From: Gloeopeniophorella convolvens
Lineage: Eukaryota > Basidiomycota > Agaricomycetes > Russulales
DNA length: 64,000 nucleotides
Direction of reading: 5' to 3'
Assembly: GCA_022496205.1 (NCBI GenBank)
Contig: WTXD01000009.1
Span: forward strand, 124,001-188,000
Shown one piece after another: positions 40,765-53,140 of the stretch. The position numbers and the translations under genes are program-made. Within the stretch, counting starts at the first letter, position 1, and every line of letters starts with the position of its first letter. Under the pieces are notes generated by a model. It saw only the letters and a list, made by a program, of their open reading frames with translations, had not been told where the DNA came from and searched no databases.

Positions 40765-43700
40765 CTACCTGTCCCAATCTTCCAAAGCAAACGCAAAAAT
40801 ACTGAAAGCCTGTGCCGAACCCGACGTGCCGCCCGCGAGTTCCTCTACCTCTCTGCGAATGAACTGCACGAGATCATCTAGGTTATCTTGCATCACATGA
40901 ACACTCCGGTGAAGCTCGTCGTTGTTCTGAAACGTTAAATCCACGTGATGAATTCCCGTGAGCGATCCCAGCCTCAAGGCTTCCTCCTCGTCGAGGTCAG
41001 ATTCGCTCTCGGATGTTTGGGCAGCTTCACGTAAGGCCGACACAAAACCAATTGCGTTCCTCCCTGTCCACTTCTCCCGCCGGCTACGGTGCAATCGTGT
41101 CCCACCCTTGGATAACGGAGCAACCACTGATGTAGTCTGCCCTTCGCTCGCAGCGAGCGCGTCGCTGAAGTTTATGGCCATGTCAAGAACAGATATGATG
41201 CCCTCGTGTAAAGCGGTGGTCTGAAAAGAGGCGTTAAGTCATCGTGGTAGACGTACACACGCCAAAGACGAACATCACCCTGTAAGAGACATTCACTCTG
41301 CACCTTTTGGAGGCTGCGGGGATCAGTGAGCTTGAGCCTCGTGCAATCGAAAAGTTTCTTACTGTGCATCGTGAAGGATGATTATTTCGTCAAGTGATTC
41401 CGCAGGCTTCAAGGCCGCATGAAAGCTGAGCAGTTGCTTGTGTAAGACCTTTTGATGACACTCAGTCAATAAGTGAAGCTTGAAGGAGTATCGTAGCCAC
41501 AAACATGGGTCACCACGAAATTGAACAAGGTACTTCGGGACCAAATAATCAGCAGATGTCGATCGTGAGCACTGGCAAGAACGTACTTGATAAACCAGAG
41601 AAGCTTGCTACGCATGACGAAGATCACCTTCCGACTAACCCGGCCCGCCAGCGTTGCATTAGTGCCAACGTCCCAAGTGTGCGCACGCTCCAATGCACCC
41701 TTCGCACGACGTATTTGTAACAGGAATATCAGGATAGAGCGGTAAATCTTTGAAGCGTCCGAACTGAATAAGTAGGTCAAAGGGAATGGAGCAGAATATT
41801 CAACGAATAGATCCTCCAACGCGTCGACAGTCCGTCTGGACGCCTTCTGCCTTGATCCGCTGTAAGAAAGGCGGACTAGCGTCGGGTCTATCCATTCGTT
41901 GGAGTAAATCGTAACAGTATCCCGGAAGCTGGTGTTCATGAAGTGAAAGTCGGTCCATGATTGCTGCGTGTTCATCTGGATAGTTGCATAGGCCCATCAG
42001 GTCTCTGTGTGGATGTTTGCATTTCGGGTTTACTCACCTTGGAAAAGAGAACATCAGAGAGATGCGACATAGCCTCTCCTCTCCTCATGAAAAAGAGGTC
42101 CTCCATCGCAGTCAAATGCAACCAAAAATCGCATTCACTAGCGATAACCTGTGCCAACCGTTTCTGAGGAAGATGGCAATAGGGCAAAATAGCATCATAT
42201 ACAAAGCGAGATAATTGCTCCTTCGAAGTTTCGACAATCGCGCCTGCAAGCTGTCCTCCTAGCAACGCTGAGAACGTTGGCCAGCTCGACATCCACGCGC
42301 GCTCGGGTTCGAAATTGCTGATGAGTGGCAAATCAAGAACGCGCAGAAGGCCGACAGCCTTCCCAGCACGGACAATATGGCTGATTATGAGGTCCAGGAG
42401 TAGGGGCGCGGACTCTGATGCGTATGCACTGGAAGTTGCTTCCCTAGACGTGAAGCCTTCTGTCCAGAAATCCGGGTCGACGACAGGCAAACCATTGTCT
42501 TGAACGAAGAACTCGTCGTCTAGAACGGCAAAGCCTTCTGCCTCCTCTCTGAGCGACGGGTCTTGAGTAGGCACTCCGTGCTTTAGCCATGAGCCGACCA
42601 TTGCCCACATGGGTTCTGCCGATGCTGTGAACACTCGCATCAACGCCCTCGATGTTCCCACGTCTCCATTTGACGAGCTATTGTCCGCAGCGACGAGGAG
42701 AGTGTCGAGGAGGGAGGTAGCGACGGTGAATGGGGAGAACCGGGAAGGCAGATCGACAAGCATCCACACTTCCATATTCTTGTCTTGGGCTCTTGATGCC
42801 TTCCCCATGACTTCTCTAAGGACGTCCAAAAGCGTATCAAAGATGAATGAGAATGAGTCGCGCACAGTCTTCTCAAGACTCAAAAAGCTGACAGTCAAGG
42901 GCGGCCCATTCCCTGCCAAAGAAAGAATGATATCACGTTCCTTGTCGGCACACCATACGTTGAATCGGCCAATCTGAATTTCCACGGCCTCTGTGAATGC
43001 CTCTACAGTCTTCGTGACCCGACGGGAGCGATCGGGGATGCGAGAAGACCGCGAGGCCAGTTGTTTGCTTTGAACGGTTCCTCCAGATACGCAGGCAACG
43101 AACCGCCGTAAGTGTTCAACCGTTGATGCAGTCTGTGCGAACGACCGCACTATAGAGAGCTGGGACGCCGGCGAGAAATGGAGGACTCGCGGTGTATCCG
43201 GACTCGGCTAGAATGAGGGTTAGTACGCTCACAACACGACAACACGAGATACATGCCTCAAAAGAAAACCTGCCACTGCTAGAGCGAGACCACGTCAAGA
43301 AGGAGTTCTTGTACCCTTGGAATCCCATCAAAATCTCTCTGACCGCATCGTGTTCGTGAATGTATCTCTGCGATTAAGTGTGCGTATCAACACTTGATCA
43401 ACACCGCGTTAGAGAAAGAGCGATACTGACGTCTCTGTGGGAATCTAGCTTCACTGAACCACCCTCGTCAGATAGTCGGTTCAGGGAGGGCCCTGCGAGC
43501 CATCCGAGTCAGATAGTAAAGTCGAGAATCAGTCGAGACACTTGCCGAGTGAAGAGGCATCCTCAATTGTAAATGAACGAGTTATGGAAGCATCAGTTTG
43601 CCACTCTGATCTCCAATACTGTCGACTTCGCAGTTCTTCAACCAACTCCCGATGACTGTAAGTTGGGACTGGGATCGGATGATCGGGAACCACATCCAGA

Positions 43701-44750
43701 TCCCGCACAGGTCGCTGGGGCTCAGCTGGAGAGAGCGAGTCGAGGGATGAGATGGAATGCGAGAAGTCGCTTAGATCGTCTAGTGGTAATGGAGAGTATG
43801 GCGGCGTGCTATCAAGACTTCGTGCTTCCCATCCCTCGACGGTGCTGCCAGGAGGCAGACCATATACACCTTCCCAATGTTGCCCTTCAAATGGCTCTTC
43901 ATCTAAGATGTTTCTCCAGTTGATCGCTTCCGCCTCTACTGGAGGGTTCTTGATACGCTCCAGGTATTCTTCGGCCTTCTCTTCAGTTGAAGGTGTTGGA
44001 GGTACTGAAAGCGACATCTTCAATCGATATGAGTTCAGCGGTGTCGTAGCATGGGATAGTTAGGTTACCAGAAACGCCATATGGTCGGGTAAACGTGCTG
44101 GCTAAGATGGTTAGTTAGTTCGGGCCTCTGGCATGACATTCGGGATATTCACAGTAATTTCGGAGTCTAGATCATTGATTTTCTCTACTTGAGACTTAAG
44201 CAGAGATAGCGCCAATTCAACTGCGTCAGCCCACGCATCTTGCGAGGTGATACGGGCTCTTTGAGCGCGGCTTCGGGAAGGCTTAGTTATGGGGGAGGCT
44301 AAGATATAGATATGGGGGCACGAACCCGTGGATGAGTTTGCTTATATCACGCATACTTGAGCTCGGCGCGGCTTTTGCATTATAGTCGGTGCCTCTCGAG
44401 ACCATTTCCGTGAGATCGCGATATTCTTCCTCATCGTCGTTGGGATCTATATGGGTGACCTGAGAGACAAGAGTGTGGCTGAGAACAGCAAGGCGTGACG
44501 CCTGCCTCGACGGTGGGCGCTGAGAGAGCCTCGAGGGCGCTCTATGCGCCGCGCGGGATGTCGGCCTCATGGATGCGCTGGATAGTGGGCGACTCGTTGC
44601 AAGAGAGGAGGGTCGGTAAGAGCTGGCGCTGCTTGCAGGCCTGGCCAGTTCATTGTATGGGGTCCGCAGGGACGCACTCGACGATGGTCTAGAAAGTGCA
44701 CCATGATCTGGATGGTATCCAAAGGCGCTTGCTGGCCTTGATGGAGGCAT
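40765..44750 (-). CDS. Gamma-tubulin complex protein (GCP5/GCP6 class)
   Basis: Spc97/Spc98-family protein that helps form the gamma-tubulin ring complex nucleating microtubules at spindle pole bodies. The N-terminus (MPPSRPASAFGYHPDHGALS) is a long Ser/Arg/Pro-rich segment followed by VTHIDPNDDEEEYRDLTEMV. A linker contains AINWRNILDEEPFEGQHWEG and VYGLPPGSTVEGWEAR, which I associate with GCP5-like proteins. The GCP N domain runs through about 43330-42000 (MRSFAQTASTVEHLRRFVAC; WTEGFTSREATSSA; VGLLRVLDLP; AILPYCHLPQKRLAQVIASE). The C domain begins about 41880 (ALEDLFVEYSAPFPLTYLFS; IYRSILIFLLQIRRAKGALE). The C-terminus has an acidic insert and ends IFAFALEDWDR. Subclass is less certain than family. 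Confidence 0.78.
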
Positions 44751-45143
44751 TTCAGGTCAAATCAACTTTCCGGGATCCTGGAATGAAAACGAGTGGCAGT
44801 CTTGGGCGTGCGCGTGAATGCCGCCGTCACCAGCTGTGGTCAACTGTGGTCGCGTCTGAGCCTGGTCACTCATGAGCTCTCCCGAGCCGTATCGCGTCGG
44901 CGCGCTGAGGCCACGTGCGCGTGTGCGATCGCTCCGTACGGCTTGCTGCGAGCTCGCTGCCATTGCTGGCGTCGACTCGCGCATGGCCACGGTCTGCCGT
45001 CAGCCTACCGTGTCGCGCAATGCACTCGTAGATATTGGACAACTTCCAACATCTGTGCAGAACCGAAATGGGGGGTCCTGGAGCTCACGCACTTTCTTCG
45101 AAACGCACGCAATCCTCCCAGGCTCAGCTGACTGTTCTTCCCA
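44751..45143. promoter_or_regulatory. 393-bp divergent promoter, GCP / carboxylesterase
   Basis: Lies between the divergent starts at 44750 (minus) and 45144 (plus). GC-rich, with the partial palindrome ccgtatcgcgtcggcgcgctgaggccacgtgcgc-type CACGTG core near 44912 (a possible bHLH site). No gene seen. Confidence 0.45.
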
Positions 45144-47258
45144 ATGACTTCCATCCATCTCCACGAAGAGCTCACTCAGACGGCCGACCGAGTGCTTGTC
45201 AGGTCGCGCTTTGGTGAAGTAACTGGTGGTAGGGCCAGGAATGGGGCTGTGGTGTTTCTAGGTAAGACGCCCTGCTGACAGAGGTTGTCTACCGGTAGTT
45301 CAACGTGCGCCGATCCCCTAGAGATACCCTATGCTCTCCCACCCGTGAGGTTTGAGGACCCGGTCGCTCTGTCTGATGGATACCGCTATCCAGTCAAAGA
45401 GTACATCACCGAAAGTTCATGTGAGTATCAAAGGACGCAGGCAACTTTACCCCTTGTAATTGTCCACCATCTCTTCCTACAGATGCCGCACAACCTACGA
45501 ACGATGGCCAAGCTGCCGGTATGGGTAGCGAACTAGCGACTGTCATTCCGGCTCACCTCGTTTTCGCGTGAAGGGATCAAATTCGAAGACAAGGTTGGGT
45601 TGGGGAAACCGACAGAGAACCCGTAAGGCTACCTTAAGCAGCACGCTGGCACTGAGCTCTGATCTCTGAAGCGCCTGCAGGCTTTTCGTCAACATAGTGA
45701 CCCCTCCATCGTTCCCTTCTCAGAAGAATTTTCCTGTCAAGGTTTATATCCACGGGGGGTCCGTATGGGCATCCATCTTCAGCCTGAGGAACATTGACAC
45801 TGGCGCCCATTGGCCCTTAGTTTCTTACAATTTGGGTCTCCCCACGGTTTGAGCGGCCAGGCTCAGTACATAGCCGCCGAACGTTCCGAAGTTTGGATCA
45901 ACATCGGGTATCGTCTGTCTGTGTTTGGTTTCCTGGCATCCGACAAGCCCGAAATCAAAGGAAACTTCGGCTTCAAGGATCAATGGGTGGCCTTGGAATG
46001 GGTCCGGGATAATATCGAGGCGTTTGGAGGTGCAAGGAACCGCATACATGCATGACGAACACGTCACAGATTTTAACCTGACAGGCAATCCAAACGACGT
46101 ACAGGTCACAGGTCTATCTGCTGGTGGGTTAAGCAACTCTGAGAGAAGGCGAAGCCGTCTGAGGCCCGTTTGTAAACAAAGGCGCCCACTCTGTTCACCA
46201 GCTTTTGCACCACGCATCGAGGCTCCCACCCGGAGTGAATGCACCCTTCAAGTCTGCAGTTTTGCAATCGAACGCCATTGTGTAGGCACTGATTTGATGC
46301 TCACGCCGCTTGCTATGCTAACGAGAGAGCCTCCTTAGAGCCAACCCCAAGACTCCCGACCAGCTCCGTCTCCATTTCGAGGAGCTGGCTCGTGCTTTGG
46401 GTCTAGACCCAAATGCTGACGAAACGCTCGCTATCTTGCGCGACCCGGCCAAGACCAGTTGGCAAACTATCATCGAACTCATCGACAGCGAGAAGCTCGG
46501 CACGTACGGGACTTTCAGAGGATCCCTCGACGGAGCCTGGCTCGCAGACACCCCCGATCCTATGGCCTGGCAACGCAGCGGAGGTCTCGCGCGCGGCCTT
46601 CGCGATCACGGCGTACGCAGCGTTATCATCGGAGACCTATCCGAGGAGTGGTATCTTTACTCCATTGCCAACCCAATCGAGTCGAGCCAAGACATCCAGG
46701 AGAATCTCAAGAGATACTATCCTGCCGACATCGCCGATGAAGTGGTCAAACTGTACAGAAGCCTCCCCGATAGCGCTGCCCCTGAAGAGTTTCAGCGACT
46801 GTTCGGGGAGATCCTGGCGGCTGGGCAGGTGCACCTCCCGGTCCGCCTCCTCCATAGGGATCTTCTGCAGAACGACTTCCCTGTGTTCAGGTACATCATC
46901 AAGTGGACACCGGAACAAGTACGGCCGAAGGGTAAGTAATCGAACCTGCCAGTGCAACGTGCATCTGAGTGGTGTTCATGCGCCATACATAGGCTACGTT
47001 ACGCACGCCACCGACAGGCCCTTGTGGGCGTTTCGCCTTCCTGATCTGACTCCTTCCCAAGTGGAAGTGGCGCGGGCGTGGCTCAGTGCAATTCACCAGG
47101 CGACCCGGGAACTGGAACTCGAGCATCCTGTGAAGCGGGGCCTGAAGGAAGTCTTGATTCTGGGAACCGATAAGCAGATCGCGTGGTCGGTCGACGAGGA
47201 CTGGGACAACGCTACCAAGATAAGGAGGCTACTCCCGGGTGAGGACGTGACCGAGTAG
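45144..47258 (+). CDS. Type-B carboxylesterase (alpha/beta hydrolase)
   Basis: Hydrolase of the carboxylesterase/lipase family. Start MTSIHLHEELTQTADRVLVR, then SRFGEVTGGRARNGAVVFLE joined over a 60-bp intron to IPYALPPVRFEDPVALSDGY. The oxyanion region is VKVYIHGG joined to FLQFGSPHGLSGQAQYIAAE. The nucleophile elbow GLSAG is split by an intron and followed by AHSVHQLLHHASRLPPGVNA. Later exons give LQSNAIVANPKTPDQLRLHF and SWQTIIELIDSEKLGTYGTF. The His is in GYVTHATDRPLWAF. No signal peptide is visible, so it may be intracellular. Stretches that look broken (around 45600, 46050 and 46130-46330) all resolve as 50-65 bp introns, so the gene appears intact. Substrate unknown. Tail-to-tail with the permease, 79 bp between stops. 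Confidence 0.85.
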
Positions 47259-47337
47259 GCCACGGGGCCACACAAGAACTAAGGAATATATAGTGTATAA
47301 TACAGTGGAAATTACACCTATAGCGCGTACTCTCGCA

Positions 47338-49447
47338 TCAAATTGTGGAGTTGTCCTTTTCCTCGAGCGACGGTGTCGTGCTTAGATTCGATATTGGTCC
47401 TGTGAACCACTTGCGAGCGGAAAACATCCATGACAAGGAGGCATACACGAACACGGCCATGATGATAACGACTGCATAATCTGGATGCACCGCCTTAGTA
47501 TGAACGCCAAGTGAGGGTGCGTAGCACGCACTCATGTCTTTTGCGGTGGTGTGTTGCCCGGATGGAAAGACTAACAATACATTGATAAACGCCACCCACG
47601 CGACCGCGATAGCACCTATGGGAATGAACCAGCGGCCAAGGGAGAATGGTCCGGGAACAAGCCTGCGGCGTCCTGATGTGATGCGGAGGAAGACAGGCGT
47701 AGCGTACGACGTGTATAGTCCGATAACAGATGCCCTGGGATAGGTGCCTTTTGTCAGAAGTGCGGGGTTGGTCGATCAAGAATCACACCTTACCCTGCCA
47801 GAGACGAAAGTGCCGCCTCGCTAAATCCAAGCAGACCGCATATAGCTGAGCAAGAAATGACCAGCCAGACTGCATTCACTGGGGTCTGGGTGTGTGGGTT
47901 GATCCGTTTCCACCAGCGCGAACCAGGGAGCGCATTATCACGTGCGAAAGCGAAGACGACCCGAGAAGCATCGACACCCTGCGCCGCGCCAGTGACAAAC
48001 TGCCCGATGTGAACTTCAGGAACCAGTTTGTCCCGGATTAGCAAGTTTCTCACCTGGACGACGATAATGAAGCTCCATATCGCGAGCATCCCCCTTTTTC
48101 CTAAAATGTCCAAGAAAAGCTGGCCCATTGGGAGCGGGAGATCGCTGGAGAGAAGATCTGGCACTGAGGACGTCGCAAAGGAAGCTGCGATGTACAGTAG
48201 CCAGCCCAAGAGCTGTGTTGCACCGACGCCAACCATGATGGCTATGGGGGCCGCTCGCGAAGCCCCGGCGACTTCTTCAGAGACATGCGCAGCGGAGTCG
48301 TCTGACAGGTAAAGTTGTCACATGAGTTTACTACATGTGCCCCAAACGAAGGACCTACACCCTGTCAATGTCCACATCGGCGAAGTGAACGCCAGGAGGA
48401 AAGCCCAACCACCTCCTCGGGAAATGAGATCCGACAAAACGAGGTATGGGGATGTCAGCTCACTGTTGGACCAGCCGGTGTTGTTCTCGAATTGGGTAAA
48501 TGCCACCTTCGCTGAGACTCTCTGGTCTCCTGAACGGACGAATAGAAGGATGATTGCCGCGATACTGGTTCCGACTGTACCACGTTAAGCGCCTGCCCGT
48601 GACAGGAGAAGGACATACCGTTAACAGCAGCGTAGAATAAGTTCAGCCTTGCTAGAACACGAGTGGCCGACGAACAAACAATTCCGTGCGAGGCCAGGAT
48701 AGCTAGAAGAATTCCGTATGTAGCTCCGGAACTAAGCACGATAGCCCCATCAGAGCCGACGGTGATGGCGGTAGTTATCATTTGCGCGCTGTAATCTCAA
48801 AATAATTTGAAACGGCCCCGCTTACGCTACGAATCGGACTGACCAGGTGAAGTCAATAGAGCAAACGAGGGCGACCTGACCAGTGACGTTTGCCCAGCCG
48901 GTTATCCAGCTGGCTAGAGGAGCATGCCTCGGGTTCGCCAGCTTGGCTGAGAAATAGTAAAGCCCAGCACTCGTTCTGTTTGTGGATGAGTACTAGTTGA
49001 TCGGCGATGGAGGGAGCGTACGCACGGCATGGCTGATGTTAATTCGGCGATGGAGGCGGCGACACACAGCACAAAAATGCACGGAATGAACCAACCCCAG
49101 ACCATCCCAACGTGACCACCTATCGGATAGGATGAGAAGCCCTACCTTTCTGATAGAAGATGCATACCTGCTGCCAGAGGGAACGAGAGCGTTGAAGAGA
49201 CCGATGCGACGATCCCCATGATCGAAAAGGCGAATGCCACAGTCTCTACGAGCTGCGGAGCGTGAGCATTGGAGTAACTGCCTCAAGCAGCTACGCTCAC
49301 CGAAAACTCCCGTCTGAACTCGCTTTTGTAGCCCAGCTTGGCTAGCATGGCATCGTCCGCATGTCGAATGCTTCCCGATTCATAGCTGTCAGGACGCACG
49401 GAGGCGACTTCCCCTGAGCTGGAGGGTTTTTCTTCGTCTTTCAACAT
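47338..49447 (-). CDS. APC-family amino-acid/GABA/choline-type permease
   Basis: Twelve-helix plasma- or organelle-membrane transporter of the amino acid-polyamine-organocation family, closest in pattern to fungal GABA (Uga4) and choline (Hnm1) permeases. The N-terminal cytoplasmic part starts MLKDEEKPSSSGEVAS, then LGYKSEFRREFSLVETVAFA and FSIMGIVAS, the family opening. GHVGMVWGWFIPCIFVLCVA leads to ASIAELTSAMPTSAGLYYFS. Further blocks: WTLTGYDSAAHVSEEVAGAS, GAAQGVDASRVVFAFARDNA and PGSRWWKRINPHTQTPVNAV. The C-terminus ends in a short acidic tail (SLEEKDNSTI, stop 47338-47340). Several introns of about 50 bp interrupt it. Substrate cannot be told from sequence. Confidence 0.85.
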
Positions 49448-50387
49448 GGGAGTGGTAAAAGACTGGGAAACGCGTGGCTCTATGTGCGGGGACCCGGAAA
49501 GCCTAAATACGCATACGCGGGAAGGTTAGACTAAACGAGCGCCTCGCCCAAGGTGGGTATGACACCCATCCGGGGAGATAAGGATAAGAAGGGGGTCCAC
49601 GGAGAAGGCAGGTGCGTCTCCAACTGCGCCTGAGGGCCGCCGTGAGAGGAAGGTCTAGCTCGATAAAGACACTTTAGAAGTCCCGAGAGAAAGGACTTGC
49701 AATTGGTTGTGATGGCTGACCGAGATACGCGATCTCCGACGAGTGGTTGGAGACGTGGTTACGCCGCATATGAAGAAAATGAGTGGGTGTGCCTCCAGGT
49801 ATTGAATGGCCTATCAAGGGGGGTTCCCGAGGCACTGGAGCCAAGGCTAAGGCAACTAGTAACTCGCGGGGAGGATTGACCGCCACGTGGTGGCACGACG
49901 TCAGCAGCGCGCCTGCGACGAGGTCATTGCAGTCGAGAAGTGGAGTCGAGAAGAGTGGCCCGAGAGACGAAACACTGAAACATCCAGGGCAAAATGCGAA
50001 GGGCCAGATGGCGAGAACGCATCGAAGAAGCTGAGGGTGGAGAATATTGATTCGATATTTGCTCCCGAGTCGGCCACTGACAAGGGGCCGTCAGTCGGAC
50101 TTGCGGCGCCCCGCTTGTGAGCGAGCGAAACTCGCGCTCCGATAGTTCTTAGCGAGGGAGAATTCCATCACTCCCTGGAGGGGACCGTGACTTGAGTCGC
50201 GTACTACGTCAGGTCAGCGGCTACGCCCGCGGCCCGCCGGCCGGTGCCCGTGCAACAGGCGCGCTTGTCACCAGTTGTCGCCACGGTGCGCGTCTGGCAC
50301 GACGGTGACTACATTCACTTTACAACGCCCGCGTCACCCGTCAACCCGCCCTGCGACTCGGAAACGGCCCTGTTTTAAGGCGTGACC
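49448..50387. promoter_or_regulatory. 940-bp divergent intergenic region, permease / MGM101
   Basis: Holds both promoters. The frames inside (for example 49697-50120) lack motifs and overlap each other. The half next to MGM101 is GC-rich (50200-50330). No repeat, RNA or TIR element seen. Confidence 0.45.
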
Positions 50388-51402
50388 ATGATCGTATCCC
50401 ACCTCTCGAGGGCCTCCAGGCTGTCCCTCCGCACAGTTACCGCCACGCGCACCTATGTTGCTGTAGGAGGCAGGACATACTCCCCGAGGCCCGCGCCGCC
50501 CAAGACGGCACCGCCAGCGGCGCGGGCTAGCACCGCAAAGACCAGCGCAGTCCAAGGCAACCCCAAAGTTGTCGAGAGCTTCCCGACGACGGCGGGCGAG
50601 ATTGAGGCCGACGTTGCCTCCCAGGCCGAGATCGCCAACGGCACCCCCGCAGAGAGCATCCCGTCGTCTGGCGCGTTGGGCCTACCCCCGCTCTCTGATG
50701 CGCCTCCCCCTGGTGGGAGTACGGACTGGTCGCGCAGCTACCATGGCTTGTCGACGCAACCCTTCCCAGCAGAGGCAGCGGACATCCTCCTGGCCCCAAT
50801 AGACCCCTTGGATATTGAAATAAAGCCTGGTTCGTCTCCCGCTGAAAAGTACTGTAATGGTCGCTGACTATCGACCTGTAGATGGCATGCTCTACCTTCC
50901 GGAGATCAAGTATCGCAGGATCTTGAATAAGGCTTTCGGCCCAGGCGGGTGGGGCCTCGCCCCTCGCAGCGAGACCAATGTGGGTCCCAAGATCGTCAGC
51001 AGGGAATATGCCCTGGTGTGTCTCGGGAGGTACGTAAACTTTCGATCCAATAACACGCGTGACCCATGTACACAACCCCCGTAGGCTTGTGGGCATCGCT
51101 CGCGGCGAGCAGGAGTACTTCGATCACTCGGGCATACCGACGGCTACTGAGGCATGCAAGAGCAACGCCCTCATGCGGTGCTGCAAGGACCTCGGAGTCG
51201 CTAGTGAACTTTGGGACCCGCGATTCATCAGGGAGTTCAAGAAAGCGCACTGTGTCGAAGTGTACGCGGAACACGTACCGACCAAGAAAAAGTAAGTTGT
51301 TACAGATCGCCACCGATCCGCCAGTCTGATGCAATCCGATTTAGACGCAAACTCTGGCGCCGCAAGGACCAACCCAAGTTTGAGTACCCCTTCAAGGAAT
51401 AA
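50388..51402 (+). CDS. MGM101: Mitochondrial genome maintenance protein MGM101
   Basis: Rad52-like single-strand annealing protein of mitochondrial nucleoids, needed for recombination-dependent maintenance of mtDNA. The N-terminal about 120 residues form an Arg/Ser-rich targeting peptide and an Ala/Pro-rich linker ([20 protein letters not shown]). The conserved core begins [20 protein letters not shown] and [15 protein letters not shown], then [60 protein letters not shown], and [20 protein letters not shown]. It ends [15 protein letters not shown] (stop 51400-51402). Three short introns. The ATG at 50388 is the first in frame. Convergent with the thioredoxin-like gene. Confidence 0.93.
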
Positions 51403-51608
51403 GCGCGCTTCGTCTGCACTTGCTCGCTTGCACCTCACTTACGCACCGCTCTACATTGCTCACACTGTCACTGATACCGGACTGTCTCTCATATTAATGC
51501 ATGCTCATTATTCGAGTCCATTACAAGGTACAAGACGCTTGATGACACAGCACAATGAATAATAGATAGCAATGTGGTAAGCTCCAAGAGGTGCGCTGCC
51601 GTCGCTCT

Positions 51609-52778
51609 TTACTTCTTGCCCTTCTTGCCTTTGCCCTTCACTGGCGTGGCGTTGGTGGACGAGGGTGCAACTGCAGTGGTTGTGTCAGACGTCGTTGCTT
51701 TTGCCGGGGTTGTGGGTGTGGGTGCTGGTGCGGCATTCTTCTTGTCAGCTTCCGGCTTCTTTTCACGATGGACAAGGTTCATGATGAGACTGCCAATGAG
51801 ACCAGTGAAGATGTAGAGCGCCCATCGGGGGATGACGCGCATGAACTCGTAGTAACGGGTCATGGCGATAGCTTGCCACTCCATGATGAACTCCCTGCAA
51901 GCAACCGACATCACAAACTCTGTGCGCCCAGGATAGGAGAAACATACCTGCTGCCACCAGGGGCGAAGCTAGTCTGCCACGGGGGTGTGTGCTCCCATGT
52001 GCCGGACTTGAGGAACTCGCGGAGAGCTTCAGCCTTCAGTCTGATCTGGGTGGCACGCCAGAAACGAAGTGTTTGTCCTCGGTCAGTCACGGCGACTAGC
52101 ACGGGGGCGCTAGAGGGATCCTGTGAGCAACAGCCGACGAGCACACAAGAGATAGACGCACTTCCAAACAGCCCATTTGCTAGTGATGTGGGTGACGTTG
52201 ATATAATCAATACGGCCCCAACGGACGTTGGGCAGGTCATTCTCGATTAACGTCGTGTTGAATGCCTCGTCGAACTGTTTGTCGGCAAACATGGAAATTC
52301 CTGACCGCTGAGCAGCCGACACCGTACTGAAGGACGGGACGTGGATTAGTGGGCTTCTCCTGCGAAAGTAGGAGAGTGCATACATGATAAGGAACCAAAC
52401 ACGGTCTTTCTCCTCCTGCTCTGTGAGTTCCTCCTTGACAATGAGGTCCTCGTAATTTTCGTCATGAACGAACGGGACGCGGTTGTCCCATATCTCTAGG
52501 TTATCGTGGGCGACTTGCAGTCGCTCTGTGATATTGATGCCGAAACTATTGAAGAGCTGGGCAATCGGACCAGAGGAGAGGATATAGGAGAGACTGAAAC
52601 GAGATTCGCCCTCGCGCGGCGGGGGTAACGGTTCGGTCCTGGGCTCGAAGGACGGGTGGGTGTCGGAGGGCACGGCTGAAGGGACAGCCTGGCCGGGCGC
52701 CCAGCCCTCCGAGAAGTACTGCGCACTGACGGGCGCGACGAAGACGAGAGAGATGAGGGTAAGGATATTGAACCTCAT
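51609..52778 (-). CDS. ER thioredoxin-like single-pass membrane protein
   Basis: Starts with a signal peptide (MRFNILTLISLVFVAPVSAQ). The luminal part contains RFSLSYILSSGPIAQLFNSF and DEAFNTTLIENDLPNVRWGR, followed by IDYINVTHITSKWAVWKAPV. Next is LVAVTDRGQTLRFWRATQIR followed by LKAEALREFLKSGTWEHTPP. The strand-helix-strand pattern with K-A-P-V-L-V-A-V and the following D-R-G-x-T-L-R-F-W resembles a thioredoxin fold, but there is no CxxC, so it is probably redox-inactive. A C-terminal helix (RWALYIFTGLIGSLIMNLVH) spans the membrane. It is followed by a Lys/Ala/Thr/Pro-rich cytoplasmic tail ending in KGKGKKGKK, a possible ER-retention type end. Function unknown. Confidence 0.65.
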
Positions 52779-53140
52779 GATGGAGGGACGTCAACAAGAG
52801 CGCTGCATGTGCACACGAATGCGGCGGGCCTTATCGTGTGCCAGAGTTTGCGCCACGGCTCGGACGAGGCCCCACTTGCTCAGGCACACCGGGAGAGAAA
52901 TGATCAAGAAATGATCGCAGAAAAGCACGCTTAGTGACACGTCGTGGTGGGCACGACGGGACAAGAGGATTCGAGATTCGTCAACAAATATATGGAGAGG
53001 CGATGGCGGAGGCGACGCGCCCCGGGTTGCATCAGGAAAGAGCAGCTGGACATCAAACGCCTTTGGTCACGGCCACGCCGCCCTCGCTCATCCCATCAAC
53101 TCGTCAAAAGTCAATGCTCCCCCGGACGCTCTGATCAAAC
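52779..53140. promoter_or_regulatory. 362-bp divergent promoter, thioredoxin-like / KEX1
   Basis: Lies between divergent starts at 52778 and 53141. Both genes enter the secretory pathway. No repeat or RNA seen. Confidence 0.45.

Noticed and set aside
45600..46330. Possible frameshifts making the carboxylesterase a pseudogene
   Set aside because: Each break coincides with GT/AG borders of 50-65 bp introns, and splicing restores the GLSAG elbow and following helix in frame.
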